From NCBI RefSeq assembly GCF_900116805.1, contig NZ_FPBV01000024.1, positions 1-49,708 on the forward strand: 49,708 bases of DNA, read 5' to 3'. The stretch is from Paenalicyclobacillus macrosporangiidus (GTDB lineage: Bacteria; Bacillota; Bacilli; Alicyclobacillales; Alicyclobacillaceae). Of the stretch, positions 7,681-17,200 are shown one piece after another (within the stretch, counting starts at the first letter, position 1; every line of letters begins with the position of its first letter). The position numbers and the translations under genes were made by a program. The notes beneath the pieces are model-generated. The model did not search any database and was not told the DNA's origin. It worked only from the letters and a program-made list of their open reading frames with translations.

Positions 7681-7917
7681 ATGGGCGTGCAGCGTCGTTC
7701 CGTGGCACTGGCGTATGTCCTGTGGTTTTTCCTCGGCTATCTCGGGATTCACCGCATGTACTGCGGACGCGTGGCCAGCGGCGTGGCCATGCTGGCATGC
7801 ACCGTGATTGGCTGTTTGACGTTCCCCATCTTGGTGGGGCACCTGCTGTTGTTCATCGTCGGCGTCTGGTGGCTCATCGACCTGTTCCTGACGGCGGGGA
7901 TGGCCCAGCGGGGGTGA
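7681..7917 (+). CDS. TM2-domain membrane protein
   Basis: The 78-aa protein has two hydrophobic helices joined by a short turn. The motif WFFLGYLGIHRMYCGR in the first helix followed by LLLFIVGVWWLIDLFL is the TM2 domain signature. Its function is unknown in bacteria. GGGAGGGG directly abuts the ATG at 7681, so the GTG at 7687 (6 nt after the site, giving MQRRSVALAYVLW) may be the real start. It stands between dacF-like and dusB genes on the same strand with its own ribosome site. Confidence 0.85.
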   Translation: MGVQRRSVALAYVLWFFLGYLGIHRMYCGRVASGVAMLACTVIGCLTFPILVGHLLLFIVGVWWLIDLFLTAGMAQRG

Positions 7918-7986
7918 GTTTCCATTTGCACCCCGCGGCCGCATCTGGTACCCTTCTTCCCGGGAACGGAAGGAGGTCGGACAATC

Positions 7987-8973
7987 GTGTTGAAACCGAT
8001 GCGCATCGGCGACGTCGTCATCGACACCCCGGTCATCCTGGCTCCAATGGCGGGGGTCTGCAATCCGCCGTTCCGGCGGATTGCCAAGGAATTGGGCGCC
8101 GGGATGGTGTGTGCGGAGATGGTCAGCGACAAAGCCCTGGTGCACGGAAGCCTGAAGAGCCACATGATGTTGACCATCCTGCCGGACGAGCACCCGGTCA
8201 GCCTGCAGTTGGTCGGGTACGACAAGGAGTCGATGGTGTTGGCGGCCAGCATGGTCGGTGAGACGAACGCCGACATCATCGACATCAACATGGGTTGTCC
8301 GGTTTTGAAGATCTACAAGAACGGGTCGGGCGCGGCGCTGGCGCGCGATCCCAAGTACGCCGCGGAAATTGTGCGGGAGGTCGTGGCGCACGTCCGCAAA
8401 CCGGTGACGGTCAAGTTCCGCAAAGGTTGGGACGACGATCACGTCAACGCCGTCGAGGTCGCCCTCGCGGTCGAGGAGGCGGGCGCCAAGGCGGTGGCGG
8501 TGCACGGGCGAACCGCGAAGCAGATGTACACCGGGCGCGCCGACTGGTCCATCATCCGCAAGGTGAAAGAGGCGGTGAAGATCCCGGTCATCGGCAACGG
8601 GGACGTCGTCGAGCCGGAGGACGCCAAGCGGTTGCTGGAAGAGACCGGGTGCGACGGGGTGATGGTCGGCCGGGCGGCGCTCGGAAACCCGTGGATTTTC
8701 CGCGAGATCACCCACTACCTGCGCACCGGCGAGAAGCTGCCCGCCCCGCCGGCCCGGGAGCGCATCGAGGTCGCGGTGCGGCACCTGCATCTGCTCGTGG
8801 AGTACAAGGGCGAGGTCATCGGCGTGCGCGAGATGCGAAAGCACGCCGCGTGGTACGTGAAGGGGTTGCCGGGGGCCGCGCGGATGCGCGACGTCATCAA
8901 CCAGCAGACCACGCTGGCCGGCATGGAGGCGGTGTTGTGGAGCTTCCTGGAACAGGTCCCGCTGGCGGTTTGA
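7987..8973 (+). CDS. dusB: tRNA-dihydrouridine synthase B
   Basis: The 328-aa FMN enzyme reduces uridine to dihydrouridine in the tRNA D loop. The TIM-barrel starts with [16 protein letters not shown] (residues 17-31). The catalytic cysteine is C104 in [20 protein letters not shown], and [18 protein letters not shown] supplies FMN/tRNA contacts. [33 protein letters not shown] is the usual phosphate-binding end of the barrel. The GTG start lies 9 nt after AGGAGGT (7971-7977). A strong terminator follows. Confidence 0.95.
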   Translation: MLKPMRIGDVVIDTPVILAPMAGVCNPPFRRIAKELGAGMVCAEMVSDKALVHGSLKSHMMLTILPDEHPVSLQLVGYDKESMVLAASMVGETNADIIDINMGCPVLKIYKNGSGAALARDPKYAAEIVREVVAHVRKPVTVKFRKGWDDDHVNAVEVALAVEEAGAKAVAVHGRTAKQMYTGRADWSIIRKVKEAVKIPVIGNGDVVEPEDAKRLLEETGCDGVMVGRAALGNPWIFREITHYLRTGEKLPAPPARERIEVAVRHLHLLVEYKGEVIGVREMRKHAAWYVKGLPGAARMRDVINQQTTLAGMEAVLWSFLEQVPLAV

Positions 8974-8975
8974 AC

Positions 8976-9005
8976 GCGGTCCCGTGCCGGAAGGCACGGG
9001 ACCGT
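8976..9005. terminator. Strong hairpin between convergent dusB and niaP-like genes
   Basis: GGTCCCGTGCC-GGAA-GGCACGGGACC forms an 11-bp perfect stem, extended by outer pairs. It ends the dusB transcript and could also stop read-through from the convergent transporter gene. T content after it is modest (GTTGGCATTT). Confidence 0.75.
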
Positions 9006-9058
9006 TGGCATTTGGGGGAATCCCGCACGGCGCGCGCGGAGGCCGGACGGTGCGTCGG

Positions 9059-10285
9059 TCAACGCAGGCGCTCGCCCAAGGTCTCGCGGCCGAACGCCCA
9101 TACGACGAGAAACCCGATGGCAATCATGGCGAAGAACATCGTGAACACGGCGCCGAACCCGATCTTCGCCCCAATCATGAGGCCGACGAGAGACGGCGCG
9201 ATGATGGCGCCGATGCGGCCGAAGCCGGACGCCCACCCGATGCCGGAGGCGCGGGCCCTCGTGGGAAATTGCTCGACGGTGAAGATGTAGGTGCCTGCCC
9301 AGGCGCCGAGCATGAAGTAATTCACCAGGATGCCGAAGACGAAGAGCCAGAGCGTGCTGTGGGCGAACCCGAAGCCCAGCGCCGCGAGGGCGGAGCACAG
9401 CATCGCGGGCAGCAAGGTCCGCTTGCGCCCCCATTTCTCCACCAACCAGGCAGCTGTCAGATACCCAGGCACCTGCGCGAGGGTCATGATCAGGGTGTAG
9501 CTCAGGCTGTGCACCAGCGAGTACCCTTTCAGGAACAGGATGGAGGGCAGCCACAGGACCATGCCGTAGAAGGCGAAGTTCATCGCGAACCACAGCACCC
9601 AGGTGACCACGGTGCTCCGGGTGACGCCCGGCGCCCACAGGGTCGTAAAGGCGTCACGCATCGAACGGCGTTCCGCCAAGCTCATGAAGCGCGGGGATTC
9701 CGGCAGCTGACGGCGCAGGATCAACACGTACAGGGCCGGGATGGCGCCAATCAGGAAGACGACCCGCCAGCCCACCGACGGGATCACCAGATTGGAGATG
9801 AGCGCGGCGCACAGGGACCCGAAGGCGTAAAACATCTCCAGGAGCACCACGTGCCGGCCGCGCCGGTCGTCCGCCGAGGACTCCAGCACGTACGTGGTGG
9901 CGACCGGCAGTTCCCCGCCCAGTCCGAACCCCACCAGAAAACGCAGGAAGTAGAAGATGCCAACCCCCCACGCGAACGCCGTCAAACCGGTGGCCACGCT
10001 GTAGATCAGCAGGGTCCACATGAACACCGCCTTGCGGCCAAACCGGTCGGCCAACAGGCCTGCGAGTGCGGCGCCGACGGCCATCCCGATGAACCCCATG
10101 CTGCTCAGATACCCCTGCGTCGCCGGACTCAGATGCCACTGAGCGGCCACGGCGACGAGGATGTAGGCGACCAGGTTCACGTCCATGGAGTCGAACAACA
10201 GGCCGATGCCGGAGACCGTGATCAACCGTTTCGCGGAGGGGACCGGCTTGATGCGGGCAGACATCACCGCGGGTTCGACGCTCAT
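9059..10285 (-). CDS. niaP: MFS transporter, NiaP-like (niacin or aromatic acid uptake)
   Basis: The 408-aa, 12-helix major facilitator resembles B. subtilis NiaP (YceI) along much of its length. Shared blocks are GIGLLFDSMDVNLVAYI at the start of helix 1, LLADRFGRKAVFM (motif A), LRFLVGFGLGGELPVA in helix 4, and GMVLWLPSILFLKGYS plus TLAQVPGYLTAAWLVEKWGRK in the second half. Charged Asp in helix 1 fits proton-coupled organic acid uptake. The ATG at 10285 has AAGGAG 9 nt upstream; the longer open frame would add an unrelated Arg-rich extension. Nicotinate is the best substrate guess; aromatic acids are possible. Confidence 0.8.
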   Translation of the reverse strand: MSVEPAVMSARIKPVPSAKRLITVSGIGLLFDSMDVNLVAYILVAVAAQWHLSPATQGYLSSMGFIGMAVGAALAGLLADRFGRKAVFMWTLLIYSVATGLTAFAWGVGIFYFLRFLVGFGLGGELPVATTYVLESSADDRRGRHVVLLEMFYAFGSLCAALISNLVIPSVGWRVVFLIGAIPALYVLILRRQLPESPRFMSLAERRSMRDAFTTLWAPGVTRSTVVTWVLWFAMNFAFYGMVLWLPSILFLKGYSLVHSLSYTLIMTLAQVPGYLTAAWLVEKWGRKRTLLPAMLCSALAALGFGFAHSTLWLFVFGILVNYFMLGAWAGTYIFTVEQFPTRARASGIGWASGFGRIGAIIAPSLVGLMIGAKIGFGAVFTMFFAMIAIGFLVVWAFGRETLGERLR

Positions 10286-10406
10286 CCATGTCACTCCTTT
10301 GTCATCGACATGTGGATATATACCGTCATATGCCCACCCCGGGCTGGTGGTGCAGGGTCCCGCAGCGGAGCGCGGGCGAAAGCGCCCCGTGCGCCGGAGT
10401 CGCCAA

Positions 10407-10436
10407 GGGCCGGCGAGGGCCGGCGAGGGCCGCCGA
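10407..10436. repeat. Three 10-bp tandem repeats
   Basis: GGGCCGGCGA occurs twice in tandem and a third time with one change (GGGCCGCCGA), in the gap between niaP-like and addB. It is a short GC-rich slippage-type repeat. Confidence 0.7.
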
Positions 10437-10461
10437 GCGGCCCGTGGGACGAGGCCCTTCA

Positions 10462-10490
10462 TTGAAACGGCGGTGGGCTTGGGCTAGAGT
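10462..10490 (+). promoter_or_regulatory. Probable promoter of addB-addA
   Basis: TTGAAA, 17 bp, TAGAGT lies about 50 bp upstream of the addB start codon, on the plus strand. Confidence 0.55.
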
Positions 10491-10541
10491 GGAGACAACC
10501 GGGCGGATGCCCGTTGTTCGGAACGATGAGGAGGTACCCGT

Positions 10542-13500
10542 GTGGGGCGAGTCGTGATCCAGGGTGGACATGCCGGGACGGGGAAATCCACGCGCATCGC
10601 CCGGTCCATCGCCGGTGCGCTGGCGGACAGCCCATTCGGCAGCCGCCTGTTGTGGGTGGTGCCGCAGGACGCGTCGTATGCGTGCGAGCGGCTGTTGATG
10701 CGCTACGCGCCGGCCGCGATGCGGGCCGAGGTGTTGACCGTGCCGCGCCTGGCTGAGCAGGTGAATCAGGCGCTCGGGGTGGTGGCCGGCAAGCCGGTGA
10801 ACATGACCGGCAAGCGATTGCTTCTGGCGGACGTGTTTCAGGAGAGCGGCGGCGCGTTGCAGGTGCTGTGGCGGGAGCAACCGTCCATCCGGTTTCTCGA
10901 CAGCGTGCTCGAGGTTTTCGCCGAGATGTCGAGCCACCTGGTATCGCTGCATCAGGTGGAGGCCTTGCTCGAGACGGCCGCGACCCGCCTGGCGGAGGCG
11001 GGGATGGAGGCGGTGACGGTGTCCGGGCCGTCGCTCATCGGCAAGCTGCGCGACGTGTGCACCCTCTATCACTGGTTTCAGGCGCGCCTGTCGGCCCTCG
11101 GCCTGTACGATCCGGACGAGTTGCCTGCGTTGCTGGCGGAGCACGTGGCCCGCTGGCCGGCGCTGGCCGGCGCGCGCGTGTTCGTCGACGGGTTCGACGA
11201 TCTGCCGCCCAGGGACACGCGCTTTCTGCTGGCGATCGCCGAGGCGGCGGAGGAAACGGTGTTCTCGGTGACGATGGATCCCGCATGGCTCTCCCATGCG
11301 CTGGGCGGGGAGCCGGACGAGCCGGGCGGGGCCGGGGCGAGGGGCACGGACCTGCCGCCCCTGATGCGCCTGTTGGCCAAGTTGCCCGATCCGGAGGCGG
11401 TTTGGGCACCGCAGACCTTGGCGTGGACCGTGCGCCTGCTGAAGGGGTGCCGCGAACGGGGGTTGCCGATTGCGGTGGAGCCGTCGACGGCGCCGCCCGA
11501 TGGCCCCGAACCTGTCCGCCGGTGGTTGGAGGCGGGGCTGTTCGGCGCAAGAGTCCCGGATGGATCGGAGGCTGGCGCACGGTCTGAGGTTGGCGCAGGG
11601 TCGGAGGGTCGTGTGGGGGCGGAGGTTCGCGCGAGGTCGGAGGTTCGTGAGGACGCGGGCGTTCGGCGGGACGCGGCAGCCCGTGCGAATGGAGCGCCTG
11701 GGCGTGAGGCCCCCATCGTCGTGGCCGCCGCGCAAAACCTGCGGCGCGAAGCGGACGGGGTGGCCCGGGCGGCGCTGCGTCTGGTCCACGAATCGGGATT
11801 CCGATACGGGGACATCGCCGTGTTGGTCCCCGACCTCGCCGAGTACGCGCCGCTGTTGCGGGACGCGTTCGGGCGCCACGGCGTGGACGCCTACGTGGAC
11901 GATTTCCCGCCGCTGGCGACCCATCCGCTCGGGCGCTTCATCCTCGCTGCCCTCGACAGCGTGGAGGACAACGCGTCGACCGAGGCCGTGGCGCGCCTGC
12001 TGAAGACGGAGTTCTGCGGCCTGCGCCGCCAGGACGCGGACTGGTTGGAGGCGTACGTGCGGCGCCATGAGGTGTCCGGCGTGGCCGCGTGGGCCACGGA
12101 GGCGCCGTGGCAGTTCGCGTATGACGCCAGGGCGGACGACGCCAGAGCGGGGGCGGCCCAGGCCGAGGACGCACAGGCGGATGCGCTGCGCAGGCAGTTG
12201 GCGGAACGCTTCCTCCCCCTGTGGCAGGGGCTGCAGGAGGAGCGGGTGACCCCGGGCGAGGTGGCGGAGGCGGTCTGGGGGACGCTCCAGCGCACCGATG
12301 CCAAGCGCATCGTCGCAGAGTGGATGGTGGGCGAGGCGGGTGCCATGAGCCCTTTGGAGGCCAGCCTCCACGAACAGGCGTGGCAGCGCGTGCTGGTGCT
12401 CCTGGAGGACCTCGCCGACACCCTTCCCGCTGCGCGCCTGAGCCGGTCGTTCCTGTTTGAACTAATCCGCACGGATCTGGTCCATCAGTCGCTGTCCACC
12501 ATTCCGGCGGGCATGGATCAGGTGCTGGTGACGGAGATCCGCCGCGCCCGGGCGCTGCACGTGCCGGTGCTGTTCCTCATCGGCGCGGTCGACGGGGTCT
12601 TTCCGAGGCGCGTGCGGCCGCAGGGGATGCTGCAGGACGAGGAACGCCTGGCGTTCGAGCGGCTGTTCGGGCGGCCGGTCGGGTATACGTCCGCGGAGCT
12701 GCAGCTGTGCGAGCGCGCCGTCGTCCACACCGCGCTCACCCGCGGGACAGAGCGGCTCTTCCTCACCTATCCGCTGTCCGATGAGGCGGGCAAGGCGGCC
12801 CGGCCGTCGCGGGTGGTGGAACGGGTGAGCGCCTTGCCTGCCGGCGCCGTCGACACCCAGATCTGGGTGGAGGACGCCCTGTGGGACGAGCCTCAGGTAT
12901 GGACGCCTCTCGCCGCGCTCGACACGTGGGTCGGTGTGATCGAACAGGCGCGCCGGACCGGCCGCGTCCCCGTGGCGGCGGTCTGGGTATTCGATTGGCT
13001 CCGCGGAGAGGACGCCGTCCAGCGCCGTCTGGACGCCGCGCTGGCCGGCCTGGGCTTCACGGCGGTCGCCCGGCCCCTGCCGGCCCGCTTGGCAAGCGCC
13101 CTGTACGGACAGCCGCTCCACGTGCATGTCCACCAACTGGAGGCGTTCGCCGCGTGTCCGTTCCAGCACTTCGTCCGCTATGGCCTGCGAGTCGGCGACG
13201 AGGACGTCGCGCGGGCCGCCCGCGCGGCGCGGGGGAACCTGATCCACGACGTGCTGGAGCGGTTCGTCGAGGAGCACGCGGCGGCGCCGGAGGCTTGGCG
13301 CGCATTGTCGGACGATGAGGCGGTGGAACGGGTCCGGGCCCGCTTCGCCGAGGTGCTGCAGCAGCCGCGCACCCAGGCCTGGCGGCGCCTGGCCACGCGC
13401 CTGGAGGCGGCCCGGACTGCGCTCGGGGTGATTGAAAAGGCCGCTGTCGTCCTGACGCGCCATGTCCGCCACGGGCGCTTTCTGCCGGTACACAGCGAGC

Positions 13501-14261
13501 TGTCGTTCGGCGATGACGCACGAGCGGGATTACCTGCGCTGGAAGTGGCACTGCCCGGTGGCGGGGTGGTGCGGGTGCACGGGCGGATTGACCGCGTCGA
13601 CGTGGCGGAGGCGGAGGGACGCCTGGCCTTCCGGGTGATGGACTACAAGAGCAACATGGGCATCGCGCTCGACCTGCTCAAGGTGCACCATGGCCTGCAG
13701 TTGCAGCTTCCCTTGTACGCGGCGGTGGTCGCCCGCCACGCCCGCGTGCTGTTCGGGACCGAGGCGGAACCGGCCGCCGTCCTGTACATGCCCGTGGGGC
13801 GCAGCCCGCGCACGGTGCGGGTGCCGGAGTCGGGGGACGAGGCGCGGGTGCATGCGTACCGGAGCATGCGGCCGCGAGGGCTGTTGCTGGCGGACCCGGA
13901 ACTCGTGGCGTGGATGGATGAACGGCTGCCGGATGGTTCGGAGACGGAGCTGTTCGGCAAGGTGTTCACGAAAGACGGACGTTTCACGAAAGGCGCGCCG
14001 GTGGCGGGGGCGGACGCATGGCGCGGGATGCTGCGGAAGGTGCTCGGCCATGTGCGGGAGGTCTCGGCGCGCGTGGCCGGCGGCGAGATTCAGATTGCGC
14101 CGTATCAATTGAGCTTGGACGATCACGCGTGCAAACGCTGCCCGCTGCAATCCGTGTGCCACCTCGACCGGCGCTGGGAACGGCCGATGCGGCGGCTGGA
14201 GCGGCGCGAGCGCGCAGACATCCTGGCGGATTGGGCAGCCGGGGAGGAGGAGAGACGGTGA
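10542..14261 (+). CDS. addB: ATP-dependent helicase/deoxyribonuclease subunit B
   Basis: The 1239-aa subunit is the partner of AddA in the RecBCD-like enzyme that processes double-strand breaks and recognises Chi. A Walker A motif GGHAGTGKST lies at residues 8-17. The C-terminal nuclease contains RVMDYKSN near residue 1033. The iron-sulphur cysteines are visible as one in FAACPFQHF near 870 and three in ACKRCPLQSVC near 1195. Length fits AddB (about 1150-1200 aa) plus two Ala/Glu/Arg-rich insertions, at roughly residues 335-390 and 525-545. The GTG start is 6 nt after AGGAGGT. Its stop overlaps the addA start by 4 nt. Confidence 0.96.
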   Translation: MGRVVIQGGHAGTGKSTRIARSIAGALADSPFGSRLLWVVPQDASYACERLLMRYAPAAMRAEVLTVPRLAEQVNQALGVVAGKPVNMTGKRLLLADVFQESGGALQVLWREQPSIRFLDSVLEVFAEMSSHLVSLHQVEALLETAATRLAEAGMEAVTVSGPSLIGKLRDVCTLYHWFQARLSALGLYDPDELPALLAEHVARWPALAGARVFVDGFDDLPPRDTRFLLAIAEAAEETVFSVTMDPAWLSHALGGEPDEPGGAGARGTDLPPLMRLLAKLPDPEAVWAPQTLAWTVRLLKGCRERGLPIAVEPSTAPPDGPEPVRRWLEAGLFGARVPDGSEAGARSEVGAGSEGRVGAEVRARSEVREDAGVRRDAAARANGAPGREAPIVVAAAQNLRREADGVARAALRLVHESGFRYGDIAVLVPDLAEYAPLLRDAFGRHGVDAYVDDFPPLATHPLGRFILAALDSVEDNASTEAVARLLKTEFCGLRRQDADWLEAYVRRHEVSGVAAWATEAPWQFAYDARADDARAGAAQAEDAQADALRRQLAERFLPLWQGLQEERVTPGEVAEAVWGTLQRTDAKRIVAEWMVGEAGAMSPLEASLHEQAWQRVLVLLEDLADTLPAARLSRSFLFELIRTDLVHQSLSTIPAGMDQVLVTEIRRARALHVPVLFLIGAVDGVFPRRVRPQGMLQDEERLAFERLFGRPVGYTSAELQLCERAVVHTALTRGTERLFLTYPLSDEAGKAARPSRVVERVSALPAGAVDTQIWVEDALWDEPQVWTPLAALDTWVGVIEQARRTGRVPVAAVWVFDWLRGEDAVQRRLDAALAGLGFTAVARPLPARLASALYGQPLHVHVHQLEAFAACPFQHFVRYGLRVGDEDVARAARAARGNLIHDVLERFVEEHAAAPEAWRALSDDEAVERVRARFAEVLQQPRTQAWRRLATRLEAARTALGVIEKAAVVLTRHVRHGRFLPVHSELSFGDDARAGLPALEVALPGGGVVRVHGRIDRVDVAEAEGRLAFRVMDYKSNMGIALDLLKVHHGLQLQLPLYAAVVARHARVLFGTEAEPAAVLYMPVGRSPRTVRVPESGDEARVHAYRSMRPRGLLLADPELVAWMDERLPDGSETELFGKVFTKDGRFTKGAPVAGADAWRGMLRKVLGHVREVSARVAGGEIQIAPYQLSLDDHACKRCPLQSVCHLDRRWERPMRRLERRERADILADWAAGEEERR

Positions 14262-17200
14262 GTTCGCCTCGGGAAACGTGTGGAACGGATCCGCAGCTGG
14301 AGGCGCGGTGGTCCGCGCGGCAGCGGGAAGCCATCCTGACACGCGGCCAGAATGTGCTGGTCTCCGCCGGCGCCGGGTCCGGGAAGACCTCGGTGTTGGT
14401 GGAGCGCGTGGTGCAGCGCGTCACCTGGCCCGGTGCACTGGATCTGGATCGCCTGTTGATGGTCACCTTCACGGAGGCGGCGGCGGCCGAGATGCGCCAC
14501 CGCATCGCCGGGCGCCTGGAGGCGTTGGCGAAGGAGGCCGCCGCCCGCGGCGACGCGGCGGCCGTGCGGCAGGCGCACCGGCAGCTGAATCTCCTCGACC
14601 GGGCGCAGATCTCGACGCTGCACAGCTTTTGCATGGAGGTTGTGCGCCGCAACTTCCTGACACTCGGGCTGGAACCGGCCTTCGATATCCTGCCGGAGGA
14701 CGAGCGTACGCCGTTGCGCGCGCGGGTATTCGAAGAACTGGTGGAGGCGTGGCTGTCCGGCGGCCGGGCGGAGGAAGTGCGGTGCGTGGCGCGGATCCTG
14801 TGCGCGGACGACCTGGAAGGCCTGTGGCCGCTGGTGGACCGACTGGACACCTTCGCCCAGAGCCAGCCGAACCCGGCGGATTGGTTGGGTGCGGTGCGGC
14901 GGATGTACGAGGAGGCGGATGCGGTCGAGACGGCCCGCTGGCCCTGGACGCCGGCGTTCCTGCAGTGGGCCGCGCGGCAGGTGGAGGAAGCGGCAGAGAT
15001 GTTCTCAGAGGCGCTGCGGATGACCACGGGGTGGCCGGAGCTCGAGGCGTACGGCCGCGACCTCGCCCACGCCCGCGCTCTGGCCGGCGAGGCCGCCGGA
15101 CGGCTCGGCAGCTGGGCGGGCGTGCCCGAGGCGGTGAGGTGCCTCGGCGCCATCTTCAGCGGAAAGCGGGTCTCCGCCCCAAACCGGCCGGAGTTCAAGG
15201 CCGTCAAGGACCTGCGCACGAAGGGCCGGAACCGGATCCAAGCGGTGTTGGACATCCTGTCGCGCGGCGAGGCGGGCCTGCGCGCCGACGTGGCGCGACT
15301 GGCACCCGCGGTAACGGCGCTCGTCGATCTGACGGCCGCCTTCGCCGACCACTACGATGCCGCCAAGCGGCGGCGCGGGGTGCTGGATTTCAGCGATCTG
15401 GAGCAGTTCGCGCACCGGGTCCTGCGCGACCCGGCGACGGGTGAGGCGCGGCGCCTGCAGGCGCAGTACGCCGAGATCTTCGTCGACGAGTACCAGGATA
15501 CGAGCCCCATTCAGGATGCCATCGTAACGGCCATCGCGCGGCCGCACGGGAACGTGTTCGTGGTGGGCGACGTGAAGCAGAGCATCTACCGGTTCCGCAT
15601 GGCCGAACCGCAGCTGTTCCTCGAACGGTACCGGGGGCAGGCGGGGGGACGCGTGATCGACCTGACCGACAACTACCGCAGCCGGGCCGAGGTGGTCGAC
15701 GCGGTGAATTTCTTCTTCTCCCAGTTTTTCTCGCCTCCGTTCGGCGGCATCGACTATGGCGACGGCGGGGCGATGAACGCCGCGGCTCCGTATCCGGCGG
15801 ACGGCGGCGAAGGCACGCTGGCCGGCCCGGTCGAGGTGCATCTGGTGGAGCGCCAGGACGCGGCGCAGGCCGATGGCTCGGCGGGCGGTTCCCAGGGGGA
15901 GGAACACGGGGCGCCGGAGGCGGATCTCAGCGACCGCTCGCTGCCCGGCGCCGGTGAAGGCGAGGGGGAAGCTGGGGACGAAAGCGCCGAGGAGACCGGG
16001 GGCGAAGGCGATCTCGAAGCGATGATGGAGGAGCTCAGCCACCTGGAGAAAGAGGCGCTGGTGGTCGCCCGGCGCATTCAGGAGTTGTTGGGACGGGTGC
16101 CGGGTTGCGCGGCGGCCGAGGTGTGGGACCGCGACGAGGGCCGGTACCGGCCGCTGCGCTGCCGGGACATCGTGGTCCTCCTGCGCGCCGCCCGGGTAAA
16201 GGTGAACGTCTTCCTCGAGGTGTTTGCGCAGGCCGGGATCCCTGCGTACGGGGCGACGTCCGTCGGATTTTACGGGGCGCTGGAGGTGCAGTGGCTCCTC
16301 GCGGCGCTGACGGTGATTGACAATCCCCGCCACGACCTGGATTTCGTGACGCTGCTGCGCTCCCCCATCGGCGGGTTCCAGGACGATGAACTGGCCCGCA
16401 TCCGCCTGTTGGGTCGCGGCATGTTCTACGACGCGTGGCGGCGGGCGGCGGCCGGCCGCGTCGAGGCCTGGGCGGAGGTGGCGGACACCGGGGCGGCCGG
16501 GTGGCAGGAGCGGTTGGTGGCGAAGGTGCGCGCCTTTCACGACCGCCTGAGCGAGTGGCGTGCCCTGGCGCGGCGCGCCACGGCGGAAGCGGTGTTGCGG
16601 CGCATCCTCGAGGACACGGGCTTTTTGGCGTTTGTCTCCGGAATGCCGGGCGGCCCGGGCCGGCGGGCGAACGTGGAGGCGCTGCTCGGGAAGGCGCGAG
16701 CGTACGACCGCCGCTACCCGGACGGGGTGTTCGGATTCATCCGCCGGGCCAAGGAGGCGCTCGAGCGGGACGTGGATGAAGGCGAGGCCCGCACGCTCGG
16801 AGAGAGCGAAGATGTGGTGCGCGTGATGACCATCCACCAGAGCAAAGGATTGGAGTATCCCGTGGTGTTCGTCGCGGACCTGGGAAAGCAGTTCCGCGTC
16901 GACACGAACCTGCCGCTGCACCGCACGCTCGGGGTGGGCCCGGTGATGGTCGACGTCGACACGGAGCAACGGTGGCTGACCTTGCCGTCCATCGCCATCC
17001 AGGAGCTCGAGCTGACGCAGACGCTGGCGGAGGAGGCGCGCGTGTTGTACGTGGCGATGACCCGCGCGCGGGAGAGGTTGATCCTGGTCGGCTCGGGGAA
17101 GGACCTGGCCAAGCAGGCGGCGCGCTGGGTTCCGCTGGCGCAGTCGGACGCCATGGCGCTGCCCCTGTACGGGATGCTTAGGGCCAAGTCGTACCTCGAC

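Noticed and set aside
6547-9123. 858-codon minus-strand frame opposite dacF-like and dusB genes
   Set aside because: It runs antisense to several clear genes and has low-complexity, His/Arg/Pro-rich composition typical of shadow frames in GC-rich DNA.
10326-12371. 681-codon minus-strand frame opposite addB
   Set aside because: Same reason: antisense shadow of a well-supported gene.
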